From assembly GCA_021201475.1 (NCBI GenBank), contig JAJQEV010000116.1, forward strand, positions 1-44,489: DNA of 44,489 bases, given 5' to 3'. The translations under genes and the position numbers were made by a program. This stretch comes from Clostridiales bacterium. GTDB taxonomy: Bacteria > Bacillota > Clostridia > Oscillospirales > Oscillospiraceae. Position 1 is the stretch's first letter. Every line of letters begins with the position of its first letter. Below are positions 37,695 to 44,489 of the stretch, piece by piece. The notes below the pieces were generated by a model. The model saw nothing but the letters and a program-made list of their open reading frames with translations. It had not been told where the DNA came from and did not search any database.

Positions 37695-39761
37695 ATGAGC
37701 TATTCTGCAAAACAAATCCGTAACATCTGCCTGCTGGGCCATTCCGGTTCCGGAAAGACCATGCTGGTGGAAAGTATGCTGAACGTCACCGGCGTCACCC
37801 AGCGGCTGGGAAAGACCCCGGACGGCACTACGGTTTCTGACTATGACCCGGAGGAAATTAAGCGTCAGATCTCCATCTCCGCTTCCGTTATCCCCATTGA
37901 ATATAAGGATCATCTGTTCAACGTCATTGACTGCCCGGGGCACTTCGGCTTCTATGGCGAGGTCGCCGAGGCTTTGCAGGTGGCTGACTTGGCGGTCATC
38001 GTCCTGCCCGCCAAGGGCAGCGTCCCTGTGGGCGCGGAGCGGGCCTACCGCATGGTGCGGGAGCGCAACCTGCCCTGTATGTTCTACATCTCCAAGTGCG
38101 ATGAGGAGAATGGCGACTACAACGCCGTGGTGGACGAGCTGAAGGAGAAGTTCGGCAATCAGGTCACGCCCATCGTCTCCCCCATTCTGGACGCCAAGAA
38201 GAACGCCATCGGCGTGCTGGACGTGCTGGAGCGTTGCGCCTACGGTATCCATGATGACGGCAAGAGCCATCACATCGACATCCCTGAGGATAAGAAGAAC
38301 TTCGTCATTGAGTCCTACTCCACCCTGATGGAGTCCGTGGCCGAGTACTCCGAGGAGTTTATGGACAAGTTCTTCGCTGGGGAGGAGTTCACCACCGAAG
38401 AGGTGGCCGAGGGTATGCTGGCCGGCGTCAAGGACGCCACCATCGTCCCCGTCTACTGCGGCAGCGCCTTTACCGGCATGGGTACCGAAGCCCTGATGCA
38501 CGGCCTCATCACCATGGGTCCCTATCCCATGAACACCAACCCCATGTCCGGCGTGGACGCCGACGGCGAGCCGGTAGAGGTGGCCGTCAGCGCTGAGGGG
38601 GATACCGTGGTCTACGTCTTTAAGACCGTCTCCGACCAGTACGGCAAGTACTCCTATGTCAAGGTGCTCCAGGGCACCCTGACCCCGGATATGTCCCTCA
38701 TCAACGGCCGCACCGGCTCTGCGGAGAAAATCGGCCGCCTCTACGCCATGTGCGGCAAGAAGGCCTCCGAGCTGAAGCAGCTGAACGCCGGTGACATCGG
38801 CGCCATCTCCAAGATGGACAAGGTCAAGACCGGCGACACCCTCTCCGTGGCCGGTTACAAGCTGAACCCCATCCCCTTTGCCGAGCCGGTGTACTCCAAG
38901 GCCATCTCCCCCAAGGTCAAAGGCCAGGACGACAAGGTGGGCGTGGGCCTGAACCGCCTGAACGAGGAGGATCCCTCCTTCTCTATCAACAACAACGCCG
39001 AGACCCATCAGCTGGTGGTCTCCGCTGCCGGCGACATCGCCATTGACGTTCTTGTGTCCAAGCTCAAGAGCCGCTTCAATGTGGAAGTGGTGCTGGAGAC
39101 CCCCCGTGTGCCCTATCGTGAGAAGATCCGCAAGGTGGTGTCCAAGCAGGGCAAGTACAAAAAGCAGACCGGCGGCAGCGGCCAGTATGGCGACGTGTGG
39201 GTGCGCTTCGAGCCGACGGACGAGTCGGAGGAAATGGTCTTTGCCGAGGAAGTGTTCGGCGGCAGCGTGCCGAGGAACTACTTCCCTGCGGTGGAAAAGG
39301 GTCTGCGGGACGCCTGCCTCCACGGCGTGCTGGCCGGGTATCCGGTGGTGAACCTGAAGGCCGTGCTATATGACGGCTCCTACCATCCGGTGGACTCCTC
39401 CGAAATCGCCTTCAAGACCGCCGCCCAGCTGGCTTATAAGGCCGCTCTGCCGGAGGCCTCCCCCGTACTGCTGGAGCCGGTGGGCGATTTGAAGGTCACT
39501 GTGCCGGACAGCTACATGGGCGACATCATGGGCGACCTGAACAAGCGCCGGGGCCGCGTCATGGGCATGGAGCCCACCAAGGACGGCAACCAGGTCATCT
39601 CCGCCGAGGTACCCATGGCCGAGATGAGCGAATATGCCATCGACCTGCGGGCCATGACCCAGTCCAGAGGCTCCTTCACCTTCCACTTCCTGCGCTATGA
39701 GCAGTGTCCCCCCGCCGCCCAGGAGAAGGCCATTGCCGAGGCCAAGGCTCTGAACGGCTGA
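37695..39761 (+). CDS. EF-G-like translational GTPase (FusA2 type)
   Basis: A 688-residue EF-G-like protein. The G domain starts GHSGSGKTMLVESML (residues 15-29) in place of the AHIDAGKTT of canonical EF-G. G3 is DCPGHFGF (about 80), and the NKxD position reads ISKCDEEN (about 134). Domains II to V follow, with VPYREKIRKVV in domain III/IV, GGSGQYGDVWVRFEP in domain IV and RGRVMGMEP plus QSRGSFTFHFLRYE in domain V. Such EF-G2/FusA2 paralogues are distinct from the housekeeping factor, and their job on the ribosome is unclear. ATG 37695 is chosen for AAGGAG; the upstream in-frame ATG lacks a site. A strong terminator follows. Confidence 0.9.
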   Translation: MSYSAKQIRNICLLGHSGSGKTMLVESMLNVTGVTQRLGKTPDGTTVSDYDPEEIKRQISISASVIPIEYKDHLFNVIDCPGHFGFYGEVAEALQVADLAVIVLPAKGSVPVGAERAYRMVRERNLPCMFYISKCDEENGDYNAVVDELKEKFGNQVTPIVSPILDAKKNAIGVLDVLERCAYGIHDDGKSHHIDIPEDKKNFVIESYSTLMESVAEYSEEFMDKFFAGEEFTTEEVAEGMLAGVKDATIVPVYCGSAFTGMGTEALMHGLITMGPYPMNTNPMSGVDADGEPVEVAVSAEGDTVVYVFKTVSDQYGKYSYVKVLQGTLTPDMSLINGRTGSAEKIGRLYAMCGKKASELKQLNAGDIGAISKMDKVKTGDTLSVAGYKLNPIPFAEPVYSKAISPKVKGQDDKVGVGLNRLNEEDPSFSINNNAETHQLVVSAAGDIAIDVLVSKLKSRFNVEVVLETPRVPYREKIRKVVSKQGKYKKQTGGSGQYGDVWVRFEPTDESEEMVFAEEVFGGSVPRNYFPAVEKGLRDACLHGVLAGYPVVNLKAVLYDGSYHPVDSSEIAFKTAAQLAYKAALPEASPVLLEPVGDLKVTVPDSYMGDIMGDLNKRRGRVMGMEPTKDGNQVISAEVPMAEMSEYAIDLRAMTQSRGSFTFHFLRYEQCPPAAQEKAIAEAKALNG

Positions 39762-39783
39762 TTCCCCATCCAAACAGTATCAT

Positions 39784-39819
39784 AGCGCCTCCGGAGCAGT
39801 CCGGAGGCGCTGCTTTTTT
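39784..39819 (+). terminator. Terminator of the EF-G-like gene
   Basis: AGCGCCTCCGGA, loop GCAG, TCCGGAGGCGCT, then GCTTTTTT; it begins about 22 bp after the stop. Confidence 0.93.
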
Positions 39820-39851
39820 GTCCGCGACCCCGCAGCGGCGGGGTGGAAAAT

Positions 39852-39880
39852 CTTCAGAAAACCTTTAGAAAGCCTTAAGA
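39852..39880 (+). promoter_or_regulatory. Three 11-bp-phased direct repeats, OmpR/PhoB-type activator site
   Basis: CTTCAGA (39852), CTTTAGA (39863) and CTTAAGA (39874) recur with exact 11-bp spacing and end 8 bp before a -35-like TTGTTT. Tandem half-sites at 11 bp are typical for winged-helix response regulators such as PhoB/PhoP. No two-component gene is in the window. Confidence 0.62.
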
Positions 39881-39888
39881 TTCGGCGG

Positions 39889-39916
39889 TTGTTTTCCGCG
39901 GGGATTCTGCTATAAT
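39889..39916 (+). promoter_or_regulatory. Promoter of the small membrane-protein gene
   Basis: TTGTTT (39889-39894) and TATAAT (39911-39916), spacer 16 bp, directly downstream of the phased repeats. Confidence 0.65.
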
Positions 39917-39989
39917 ACAGACAGACTTTACCACATCTCTTTATCGTGATACTTTGCCGCCTGTGGGCGGCACAGAGGGGGCGCTTTCC

Positions 39990-40436
39990 ATGCATGAATC
40001 CCAGGGAATGACCCGGCGCACCGTTCTTGGCCTGATGGCGGTACTTCTGGCAGCTGTGGCGCTTGCCTTCGGCTGCTACCGGTATCAGGTCCAGAACCAG
40101 CGGGTCCAGGAGGCCAGAGCCCTGGCGCAGAGCGCTCTGGACAGCTTCGCGGACTTTCAGGGTACCCGGGAGGAGGCGTCCTTCCGGCAGGGGACCGTCG
40201 CCTTCCACGCGTTCTACCGCGCCTCCCGGGACCTTCCGGAAATGCTGCCGCCAATGTCCCAGACCTGCAACCGGGTCCAGGCCTACCTGCTCTATCAGCC
40301 GGAGCGGGCCAAGCAGCACATGGAGCCGCTGATGGATGGACTGGCGGCCCTGGCGAAGGACCCCTCCTCCATGGACGCCTATGAGGATTTGAACACCTTC
40401 CTCCAGGAGGTACACGTCCCCGGCACGGAGGGGTGA
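39990..40436 (+). CDS. Single-pass membrane protein of unknown function
   Basis: A 148-residue protein. A short N terminus (MHESQGMTRRTV) precedes one membrane helix (VLGLMAVLLAAVALAFGCYR, about 11-30). The rest is a mainly helical extracytoplasmic domain (VQEARALAQSALDSFADFQG; LPEMLPPMSQTCNRVQAYLL), possibly a helical bundle sensor or coiled coil. I do not recognise the family. The ATG at 39990 follows GAGGGGG. It has its own promoter with response-regulator-like repeats, and the shared region with the convergent ktrA gene holds a terminator. Confidence 0.7.
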   Translation: MHESQGMTRRTVLGLMAVLLAAVALAFGCYRYQVQNQRVQEARALAQSALDSFADFQGTREEASFRQGTVAFHAFYRASRDLPEMLPPMSQTCNRVQAYLLYQPERAKQHMEPLMDGLAALAKDPSSMDAYEDLNTFLQEVHVPGTEG

Positions 40437-40472
40437 CGGGGAAAGGGGCATCCAACGCCGAAGCCAGAGAGC

Positions 40473-40503
40473 CCGTCTGCCGCAAATGCGGCAGGCGGTT
40501 TTT
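40473..40503. terminator. Terminator between the membrane-protein gene and ktrA
   Basis: CCGTCTGCCGC pairs with GCGGCAGGCGG around AAAT, followed by TTTTT on the plus strand. It lies between convergent genes. Confidence 0.88.
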
Positions 40504-40513
40504 CTGTGCAGCT

Positions 40514-41173
40514 TCACTTCCCCAGCTTGCGAATCAGCTTCTCCATGGTGGATTCATGGGCCAGCACCATCAGGTGGTCATCCGCCTGAATGACAGCCTG
40601 AGGGGAGGGCATGATGTTATCGCCGGAGGTCTTGCTGAGGATGCCGATGACATAGACATCGTACTTGGCCCGGATGTTGGAGGTCAGGATGCTCTTGCCC
40701 ACCCACTCCCGCAGCGGGGTGATTTCATAGACGGAGTAGCCGTCCCGCAGGTCGATGTAGTCAAAGACGTGGTCATTGTTGTATTTCACCGCCGCCCGCA
40801 GAGCCGCGTCCTTGTTGGGGTGGATGATTTCGTCCGCGCCGTTGCGGAGCAGGAACTTGGCGTGAACCTCGTTGTTGGCCTGGCTGACCACATACTTCGC
40901 ACCCAGGTCTTTCAGCAGGCTGGTGATTTCCAGGTTGCTCTGGAAGCTGCCGCCGATGCAGACGAAGCACAGGTCGAAGTTGGCCACGCCGATGCGCTGG
41001 AGGACGCTCTCCCGGGTGCAGTCGGCAATCAGGCTGCTGGTGGCCACATCCAGCAAATCCTCCAGGGCCGTCTCCTCCTTGTCCACAATCATAATTTCGT
41101 TCCGCAGCTCCGCCAGATCCCGGCACAGATAGTGGCCGAAGTTACCCAGCCCAATCATCAGAATTGACTTCAT
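40514..41173 (-). CDS. ktrA: KtrA/TrkA-type potassium-channel regulatory subunit
   Basis: A 219-residue cytosolic RCK protein. The N-terminal Rossmann domain (MIGLGNFGHYLCRDLAEL, then VDKEETALED, IADCTRESVL, DLCFVCIGGSFQSNLEITSL) binds nucleotide. The C-terminal RCK_C domain (about 135-219, with DNIMPSPQAVIQADDHLMVL) may bind c-di-AMP, as it does in other Bacillota. It forms a ring on the membrane channel encoded 31 bp upstream and gates potassium uptake. The KtrB-type gene is first in the pair. Confidence 0.92.
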   Translation of the reverse strand: MKSILMIGLGNFGHYLCRDLAELRNEIMIVDKEETALEDLLDVATSSLIADCTRESVLQRIGVANFDLCFVCIGGSFQSNLEITSLLKDLGAKYVVSQANNEVHAKFLLRNGADEIIHPNKDAALRAAVKYNNDHVFDYIDLRDGYSVYEITPLREWVGKSILTSNIRAKYDVYVIGILSKTSGDNIMPSPQAVIQADDHLMVLAHESTMEKLIRKLGK

Positions 41174-41204
41174 ATTCCGTTCCTCCTTGATGGTTGCGGG
41201 CCGG

Positions 41205-42554
41205 TCAGCCCACGATGATTTGCTCCTCCGGGTACCGCAGCCTGCCGGTGCGCCGCCGCCCGGTGAAGGACATGGCGAAACTCAGGCTGCCCACCCTGCC
41301 GCAGAACATCAGCAGGATGATGACCAGCCGAGACAGGGCGTTCAGCTCCCTGGTCACGCCGGTGGACATTCCCACCGTGCCGATGGCGGAGAAGGCTTCA
41401 AACAGCACGTCGGCCAGGGGCAAATCCTGCCCTATCAGCAGCACCAGAATGGCGAAGAGCGCCAGGGAGAAGTTGATGAACACCACCACGCTGGCCCGTT
41501 TGATGGCGTCCCTGTCCAGCCGCCGGTGGAATATGGTGCAGTCCTCATTGCTAAAGAGGTAGGAGCGGATATAGAGGAAAATCACCACCACCGTGGTGGT
41601 CTTGATGCCGCCCGCCGTGGAGCCGGGGCTGCCGCCGATGAACATGAGAATCATAGTCAGCACCTTGCTGCCGCTGGTCAGGGCGGCGGTGTCCACCGTG
41701 TTGAAGCCCGCCGTCCGGGGGGTCACGGCGCAGAACAGCGCCGCCCAAATCCGCTCCCCCCAACTCATGTCGGCAAAGAGGTTGTTCCGCTCGGACAGGA
41801 GGAACAGCAACGTTCCCCCAAATATCAGCACCGCTGTGGCGGTCAGCACCACCTTGGTCTGGAGGCGGTAGCGCCGCCAGTGCCATCGGTGGGTCAGAAG
41901 GTCGTCCCACACCAGAAAGCCGATGCCGCCTATGACAATCAGCCCCATCAGCACCAGGTTCACAATGGGGTCGGCGGCGTAGTTGCAGAAGGAGGAATAC
42001 TCCCCCTGAAAGCCCATCAGGTCAAACCCGGCGTTGCAGAAGGCGGAGACGGCGTGAAAGACGCCGTAGTAGCACCCCCGGGCGAGGCCCAGCTCCGGCA
42101 CGAACCGGACAGCCAGCAGCACCGCCCCAAGTCCTTCAAAGAGCAGCGTCCCCCGGACAATGCGGCGCACCAGCCGGATGCTGCCCCGAATCTGCTGGGT
42201 GCTGAGGCTGTCCCGAATCAGCTCCCGGCCCCCCAGGCCGATTTTCCGGCCCAGCAGCGACAGGGCGAAGGTGCCGATGGTAATGAAGCCCAGGCCGCCG
42301 ATTTGAATCAGCGTCAGCAGCACCAGCTGGCCGAACAGCGTCCAGTGGGTCCAGGTGTCGTAGACCACCAGCCCGGTGACGCAGGTGGCGGAGGTGGCGG
42401 TGAACAGCGCCCCCAGGAAGCTGGTCTCCTGACCGTCTCTGGTGGCTACCGGCAGCATCAGCAGCAGCGTTCCCGCCAGAATCAGCAGCACAAAGCCCAG
42501 CATAATCAGCTTCGTGCGGGACAGGTGAACCCTCTGACGGAGCATCTGAATCAT
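41205..42554 (-). CDS. ktrB: KtrB/TrkH-type potassium transporter
   Basis: A 449-residue membrane protein with four M1-P-M2 repeats. Each pore loop carries the expected selectivity glycine: TSATCVTGL (loop 1), FHAVSAFCNAGFD (loop 2), CAVTPRTAGFNT (loop 3) and FSAIGTVGMSTG (loop 4). It imports K+ with the KtrA subunit. The start at 42552-42554 is chosen for AGGAGGCGGTTCC; the open frame 21 codons further upstream would run into the promoter. A TATGAT (42588-42593) is a likely -10 with a poor -35. The pair forms a ktrBA operon. Confidence 0.93.
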   Translation of the reverse strand: MIQMLRQRVHLSRTKLIMLGFVLLILAGTLLLMLPVATRDGQETSFLGALFTATSATCVTGLVVYDTWTHWTLFGQLVLLTLIQIGGLGFITIGTFALSLLGRKIGLGGRELIRDSLSTQQIRGSIRLVRRIVRGTLLFEGLGAVLLAVRFVPELGLARGCYYGVFHAVSAFCNAGFDLMGFQGEYSSFCNYAADPIVNLVLMGLIVIGGIGFLVWDDLLTHRWHWRRYRLQTKVVLTATAVLIFGGTLLFLLSERNNLFADMSWGERIWAALFCAVTPRTAGFNTVDTAALTSGSKVLTMILMFIGGSPGSTAGGIKTTTVVVIFLYIRSYLFSNEDCTIFHRRLDRDAIKRASVVVFINFSLALFAILVLLIGQDLPLADVLFEAFSAIGTVGMSTGVTRELNALSRLVIILLMFCGRVGSLSFAMSFTGRRRTGRLRYPEEQIIVG

Positions 42555-42637
42555 GGAACCGCCTCCTTTCCGGGGAATCGTATCTTTATCATAACACAGA
42601 TTGGGGGAAAGCACCACGGTTTTTTAGAAAGTTTGTT

Positions 42638-42663
42638 GGTGGAAATTCATTGCATTTTCCACC
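42638..42663 (+). promoter_or_regulatory. Inverted repeat spanning the -35 of the NnrD gene
   Basis: GGTGGAAA (42638-42645) and TTTCCACC (42656-42663) are perfect inverted 8-mers flanking the -35 (42650-42655). It fits a dimeric repressor site or a cruciform; the regulator is unknown. Confidence 0.5.
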
Positions 42664-42678
42664 CGATACCCTTATAAT
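42650..42678 (+). promoter_or_regulatory. Promoter of the NAD(P)H-hydrate dehydratase gene
   Basis: TTGCAT (42650-42655) and TATAAT (42673-42678), 17-bp spacer. The ATG at 42710 follows TGGAGGA. Confidence 0.8.
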
Positions 42679-42709
42679 ATCCTCAAAGAAACGGACTGGA
42701 GGAACGGAT

Positions 42710-43573
42710 ATGAGCGAGCGTACTGTCTGCGATGTGACGGAGGCCCTGGTGAAGAGCTGGCTCCCGCCCCGGCCCGTTGAGGGCCACAAGGGCACCTTCG
42801 GCAAGGTGAATCTGCTAACCGGCAGCGTGGGCTTCACCGGCGCGCCGCTGCTGGCCAGCCGGGCGGCGGTGCGGGGCGGCTGCGGGCTGGTCTTTCTGGG
42901 CATCCCTGCCTTTGGGGAGGACACCGCCTACCGCATTGTGGCGGGCGGCTGCGTGGAGGCCATGCCCTACCCTGTCCGCAGCGCGGCGGACTTTTTCGGC
43001 AAAACCGCGCCGGATGCGGCGCTGCTCGGGCCGGGGCTGGGGCAGTCCCCGGAGGCGGAGGCGCTGGTGCTGGAGGTGCTGCCCCGGCTCAGCTGCCCGG
43101 TGGTGGTGGACGCGGATGGCATAACCGTCCTGTCCCGGCATATATCTGTATTGGACAGGCGGGACGCGCCCACCCTGCTAACCCCGCACGACGGGGAGTT
43201 TCAGCGGCTGACGGGCCGCTTCCCCGGCGCTGACCGGGCGGCGGAGGCCGCCGCCTTCGCCCAGGCCCACAGCTGCGTGCTGGTGCTGAAAGGCCACCGC
43301 ACCCTGACCGCCGCCCCGGACGGTGCGCTCTACCGGAACACCACCGGCAACGACGGCATGGCCAAGGGGGGCAGCGGCGACGTGCTGGCCGGGCTGTTGA
43401 CCTCGCTGCTGGCTCAGGGCATGGAACCGGCGAAGGCCGCTGCCGCCGCTGTCTGGGTGCATGGCCGGGCGGGCGACCTGGCGGCGGAGCGGTACGGCCA
43501 CCGGGGCATGACACCCTCCGACCTGATCGAGGCGCTGCCTGCGGTCTGGCGGGAGTTGGAGAAGCCTGTCTGA
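42710..43573 (+). CDS. nnrD: ADP/ATP-dependent (S)-NAD(P)H-hydrate dehydratase
   Basis: A 287-residue ribokinase-fold repair enzyme that returns damaged NAD(P)HX to NAD(P)H. Visible motifs: KGTFGKVNLLTGSVGFTGAP (about 26-45), LLGPGLGQ (about 105), VVDADGITVL, LLTPHDGEFQRLTG (about 160), LVLKGHRT and GNDGMAKGGSGDVLAGLL (about 222-239). It lacks the N-terminal epimerase (NnrE) domain found in fused versions. The ATG at 42710 is chosen for TGGAGGA; the open frame starts earlier but crosses the promoter. The next gene starts 30 bp later. Confidence 0.93.
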   Translation: MSERTVCDVTEALVKSWLPPRPVEGHKGTFGKVNLLTGSVGFTGAPLLASRAAVRGGCGLVFLGIPAFGEDTAYRIVAGGCVEAMPYPVRSAADFFGKTAPDAALLGPGLGQSPEAEALVLEVLPRLSCPVVVDADGITVLSRHISVLDRRDAPTLLTPHDGEFQRLTGRFPGADRAAEAAAFAQAHSCVLVLKGHRTLTAAPDGALYRNTTGNDGMAKGGSGDVLAGLLTSLLAQGMEPAKAAAAAVWVHGRAGDLAAERYGHRGMTPSDLIEALPAVWRELEKPV

Positions 43574-43603
43574 TTTTGATACAACTGCAAAAGGAGGAAC
43601 CTC

Positions 43604-44209
43604 ATGCACCTTGCGAAAGGTGTACCAAAGAAGCTACTGACCCTGGTTCTGGCCTGCGCCCTGCTCTCCGGCTGCGGCGCAGGCGGTGCTTCGGCCACCG
43701 ACCAGGTGGACGAGGTGCGGGCCAGCTACGACTGCATGACCGCCTACACCGCCTCCGCCGCCCTCACCGCCAACTGCAACGGCCGCGTTTACAGCTATGA
43801 GGCAGACTTTTCCGGCAACCTGACCAGCGGGATGATGACCGTCACTGCGCCGGAGAACCTCTCCGGCTGCTCCGTCAGCTGGGACGAGGACGGCACCGTG
43901 CTGGATTGGGAGCAGGTAGAGTTGGACACCGGCGACCTGAACGGGGACGGCCTCTCCCCGGTGGACGCCATGCCCACCATTCTGACCTGCTGCACCACGG
44001 GGCTGCTGTTGGAATGTGCCCTGGAGGCAGACGGTGCGGAGCTGTACGCCGAGTTTGAGAACCCGGAGAACCCCGCCTGCACCGCCCTGTGCTGGTTCGA
44101 CCTGACCACCCACGGCCTGCTCCGGGCGGAGCTGACCAGCGAGGGGCAGACCCTGGTTACGCTGACCTTTCACAGCTTCCTGCTGGACAGCGACCCCTCC
44201 TCAGGATGA
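43604..44209 (+). CDS. Lipoprotein, possibly LolA/GerS-like
   Basis: A 201-residue lipoprotein. The signal peptide ends at the lipobox LLSGC (about 21-25). The rest is beta-rich with a LolA-like run: DEVRASYDCMTAYTASAALT, GRVYSYEADFSGNLTSGMMT, VTAPENLSG, and later LLRAELTSEGQTLVTLTFHS. In clostridia a LolA-like lipoprotein, GerS, needed for spore-cortex hydrolysis, is encoded next to alr; nnrD sits in the same neighbourhood in some relatives (recalled, unverified). That suggests a GerS relative, but identity is low and four or more extra Cys residues (DCMT, NCNG, LTCCTTG) are unusual. Start: ATG after AGGAGGAACCTC. It is co-transcribed with nnrD. Confidence 0.7.
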   Translation: MHLAKGVPKKLLTLVLACALLSGCGAGGASATDQVDEVRASYDCMTAYTASAALTANCNGRVYSYEADFSGNLTSGMMTVTAPENLSGCSVSWDEDGTVLDWEQVELDTGDLNGDGLSPVDAMPTILTCCTTGLLLECALEADGAELYAEFENPENPACTALCWFDLTTHGLLRAELTSEGQTLVTLTFHSFLLDSDPSSG

Positions 44210-44215
44210 CCCGTA

Positions 44216-44247
44216 AACCGGCAGCCCAGTGCGGGCTGCCGGTTTTT
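44216..44247 (+). terminator. Terminator after the lipoprotein gene
   Basis: AACCGGCAGCCC pairs with GGGCTGCCGGTT around AGTGC, followed by TTTT. It starts 6 bp after the stop. Confidence 0.92.
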
Positions 44248-44489
44248 TCGTGGGTCGAGAGCACGGAAATCAAGTTTTCGGTTAAGCAAACCAAAGGAAC
44301 CCCTCAGTTTGGCTAAAAGCCAGCCAGATCCCTTTTCAGGGCAATGTCATCAATTTAAGGGGATTATTCTCCTTAGACAAGGATACTATAAGGAAATAAA
44401 GCGTTTGCCCTCCCGGCGGGCCCCATTTCTTGCTCCGCCAAGAAATAGGGGAAAGAAGGCGGCTCAGGGAGGGGCTTCGGGGCCTCGCC
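44248..44489. repeat. Dispersed repeat modules at the window end
   Basis: Positions 44260-44282 and 44340-44360 are inverted copies of 283-305 and 136-159. Positions 44367-44480 repeat 30487-30597 in direct orientation, including the hairpin ATTTCTTG / CAAGAAAT around CTCCGC. The start copy has about 70 bp more between the two shared blocks. No gene is visible in this stretch. Confidence 0.78.

Noticed and set aside
37632-39323. Minus-strand frame of 563 codons opposite the EF-G-like gene
   Set aside because: The plus frame has full EF-G domains; the minus frame is a compositional shadow.
1-44489. Window-end inverted repeats as boundaries of an integrative or composite mobile element
   Set aside because: The enclosed genes are ordinary core functions, no transposase or integrase is present, and a third copy lies inside at 30487-30763, so the repeats are a dispersed family and not element ends.

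Overview
The window looks like chromosome from a GC-rich, spore-forming, monoderm member of the Bacillota, most likely an Oscillospiraceae-type gut bacterium (Oscillibacter/Flavonifractor/Lawsonibacter-like). The evidence is strong AGGAGG ribosome sites, TTGACA/TATAAT promoters, intrinsic terminators with T runs, an IreB-family protein, SpoIIR and a SpoVB-like flippase, ThyX, the MEP-pathway kinase IspE, ECF-type vitamin uptake, and GC-rich codon use. The genus is inference. I saw no tRNA, rRNA, CRISPR array, transposase or phage gene.

Layout. 1-402: dispersed-repeat modules, then tyrA (403-1308). 1383-10705, minus strand: a LacI regulator and a galactan-utilisation-like operon (binding lipoprotein, two permeases, an unrecognised 612-residue protein, a zinc-ribbon protein, a GH53 galactanase), then a TraX-family protein. 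10798-12182, plus: a possible small RNA, a compact cobalamin riboswitch, a DUF4430 lipoprotein and an ECF S component, together a predicted B12 uptake module. 12303-14059: YigZ, a hotdog thioesterase and a GNAT acetyltransferase. 14088-16886, minus: a six-SH3 NlpC/P60 hydrolase, a conserved 97-residue protein and IreB. 17102-18824, plus: a metallophosphoesterase and a ZIP transporter.

18895-25630, minus: a four-gene MacAB/YknXYZ-like export operon in which two paralogous adaptors flank an ATPase and an FtsX-type permease. The second adaptor is 1055 residues, with three membrane segments, two inserted Ig-like (BIG2) domains and Met-rich repeats. 25936-30432, plus: an Lrp-family regulator, an aminotransferase, ThrH, a DUF1015 protein and IspE. 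30433-30870 is repeat modules. Next come spoIIR, with a hairpin overlapping its promoter, and a convergent overlapping spoVB-like gene. 33195-35126: exoA, a small membrane-anchored protein, a DUF1294 protein and an ArsC/Spx-like protein. 35139-36561: a RelB/RelE-type pair fused by stop-start overlaps to thyX. 36667-39761: an SDR reductase and an EF-G-like GTPase. 39990-42554: a small membrane protein behind three 11-bp-phased direct repeats, and a KtrAB-type potassium system. 42710-44209: an NAD(P)H-hydrate dehydratase and a LolA/GerS-like lipoprotein. The window ends in the same repeat modules that open it.

Best candidates for something new: (1) the gan-like locus where an unrecognised 612-residue protein sits where a GH42 beta-galactosidase is expected and the GH53 enzyme has no signal peptide; (2) the double-adaptor exporter with extra beta domains in place of a TolC-contacting hairpin; (3) the riboswitch-controlled DUF4430/ECF B12 module; (4) the spoIIR hairpin that only read-through transcripts should form; (5) a toxin-antitoxin pair translationally coupled to thymidylate synthase.
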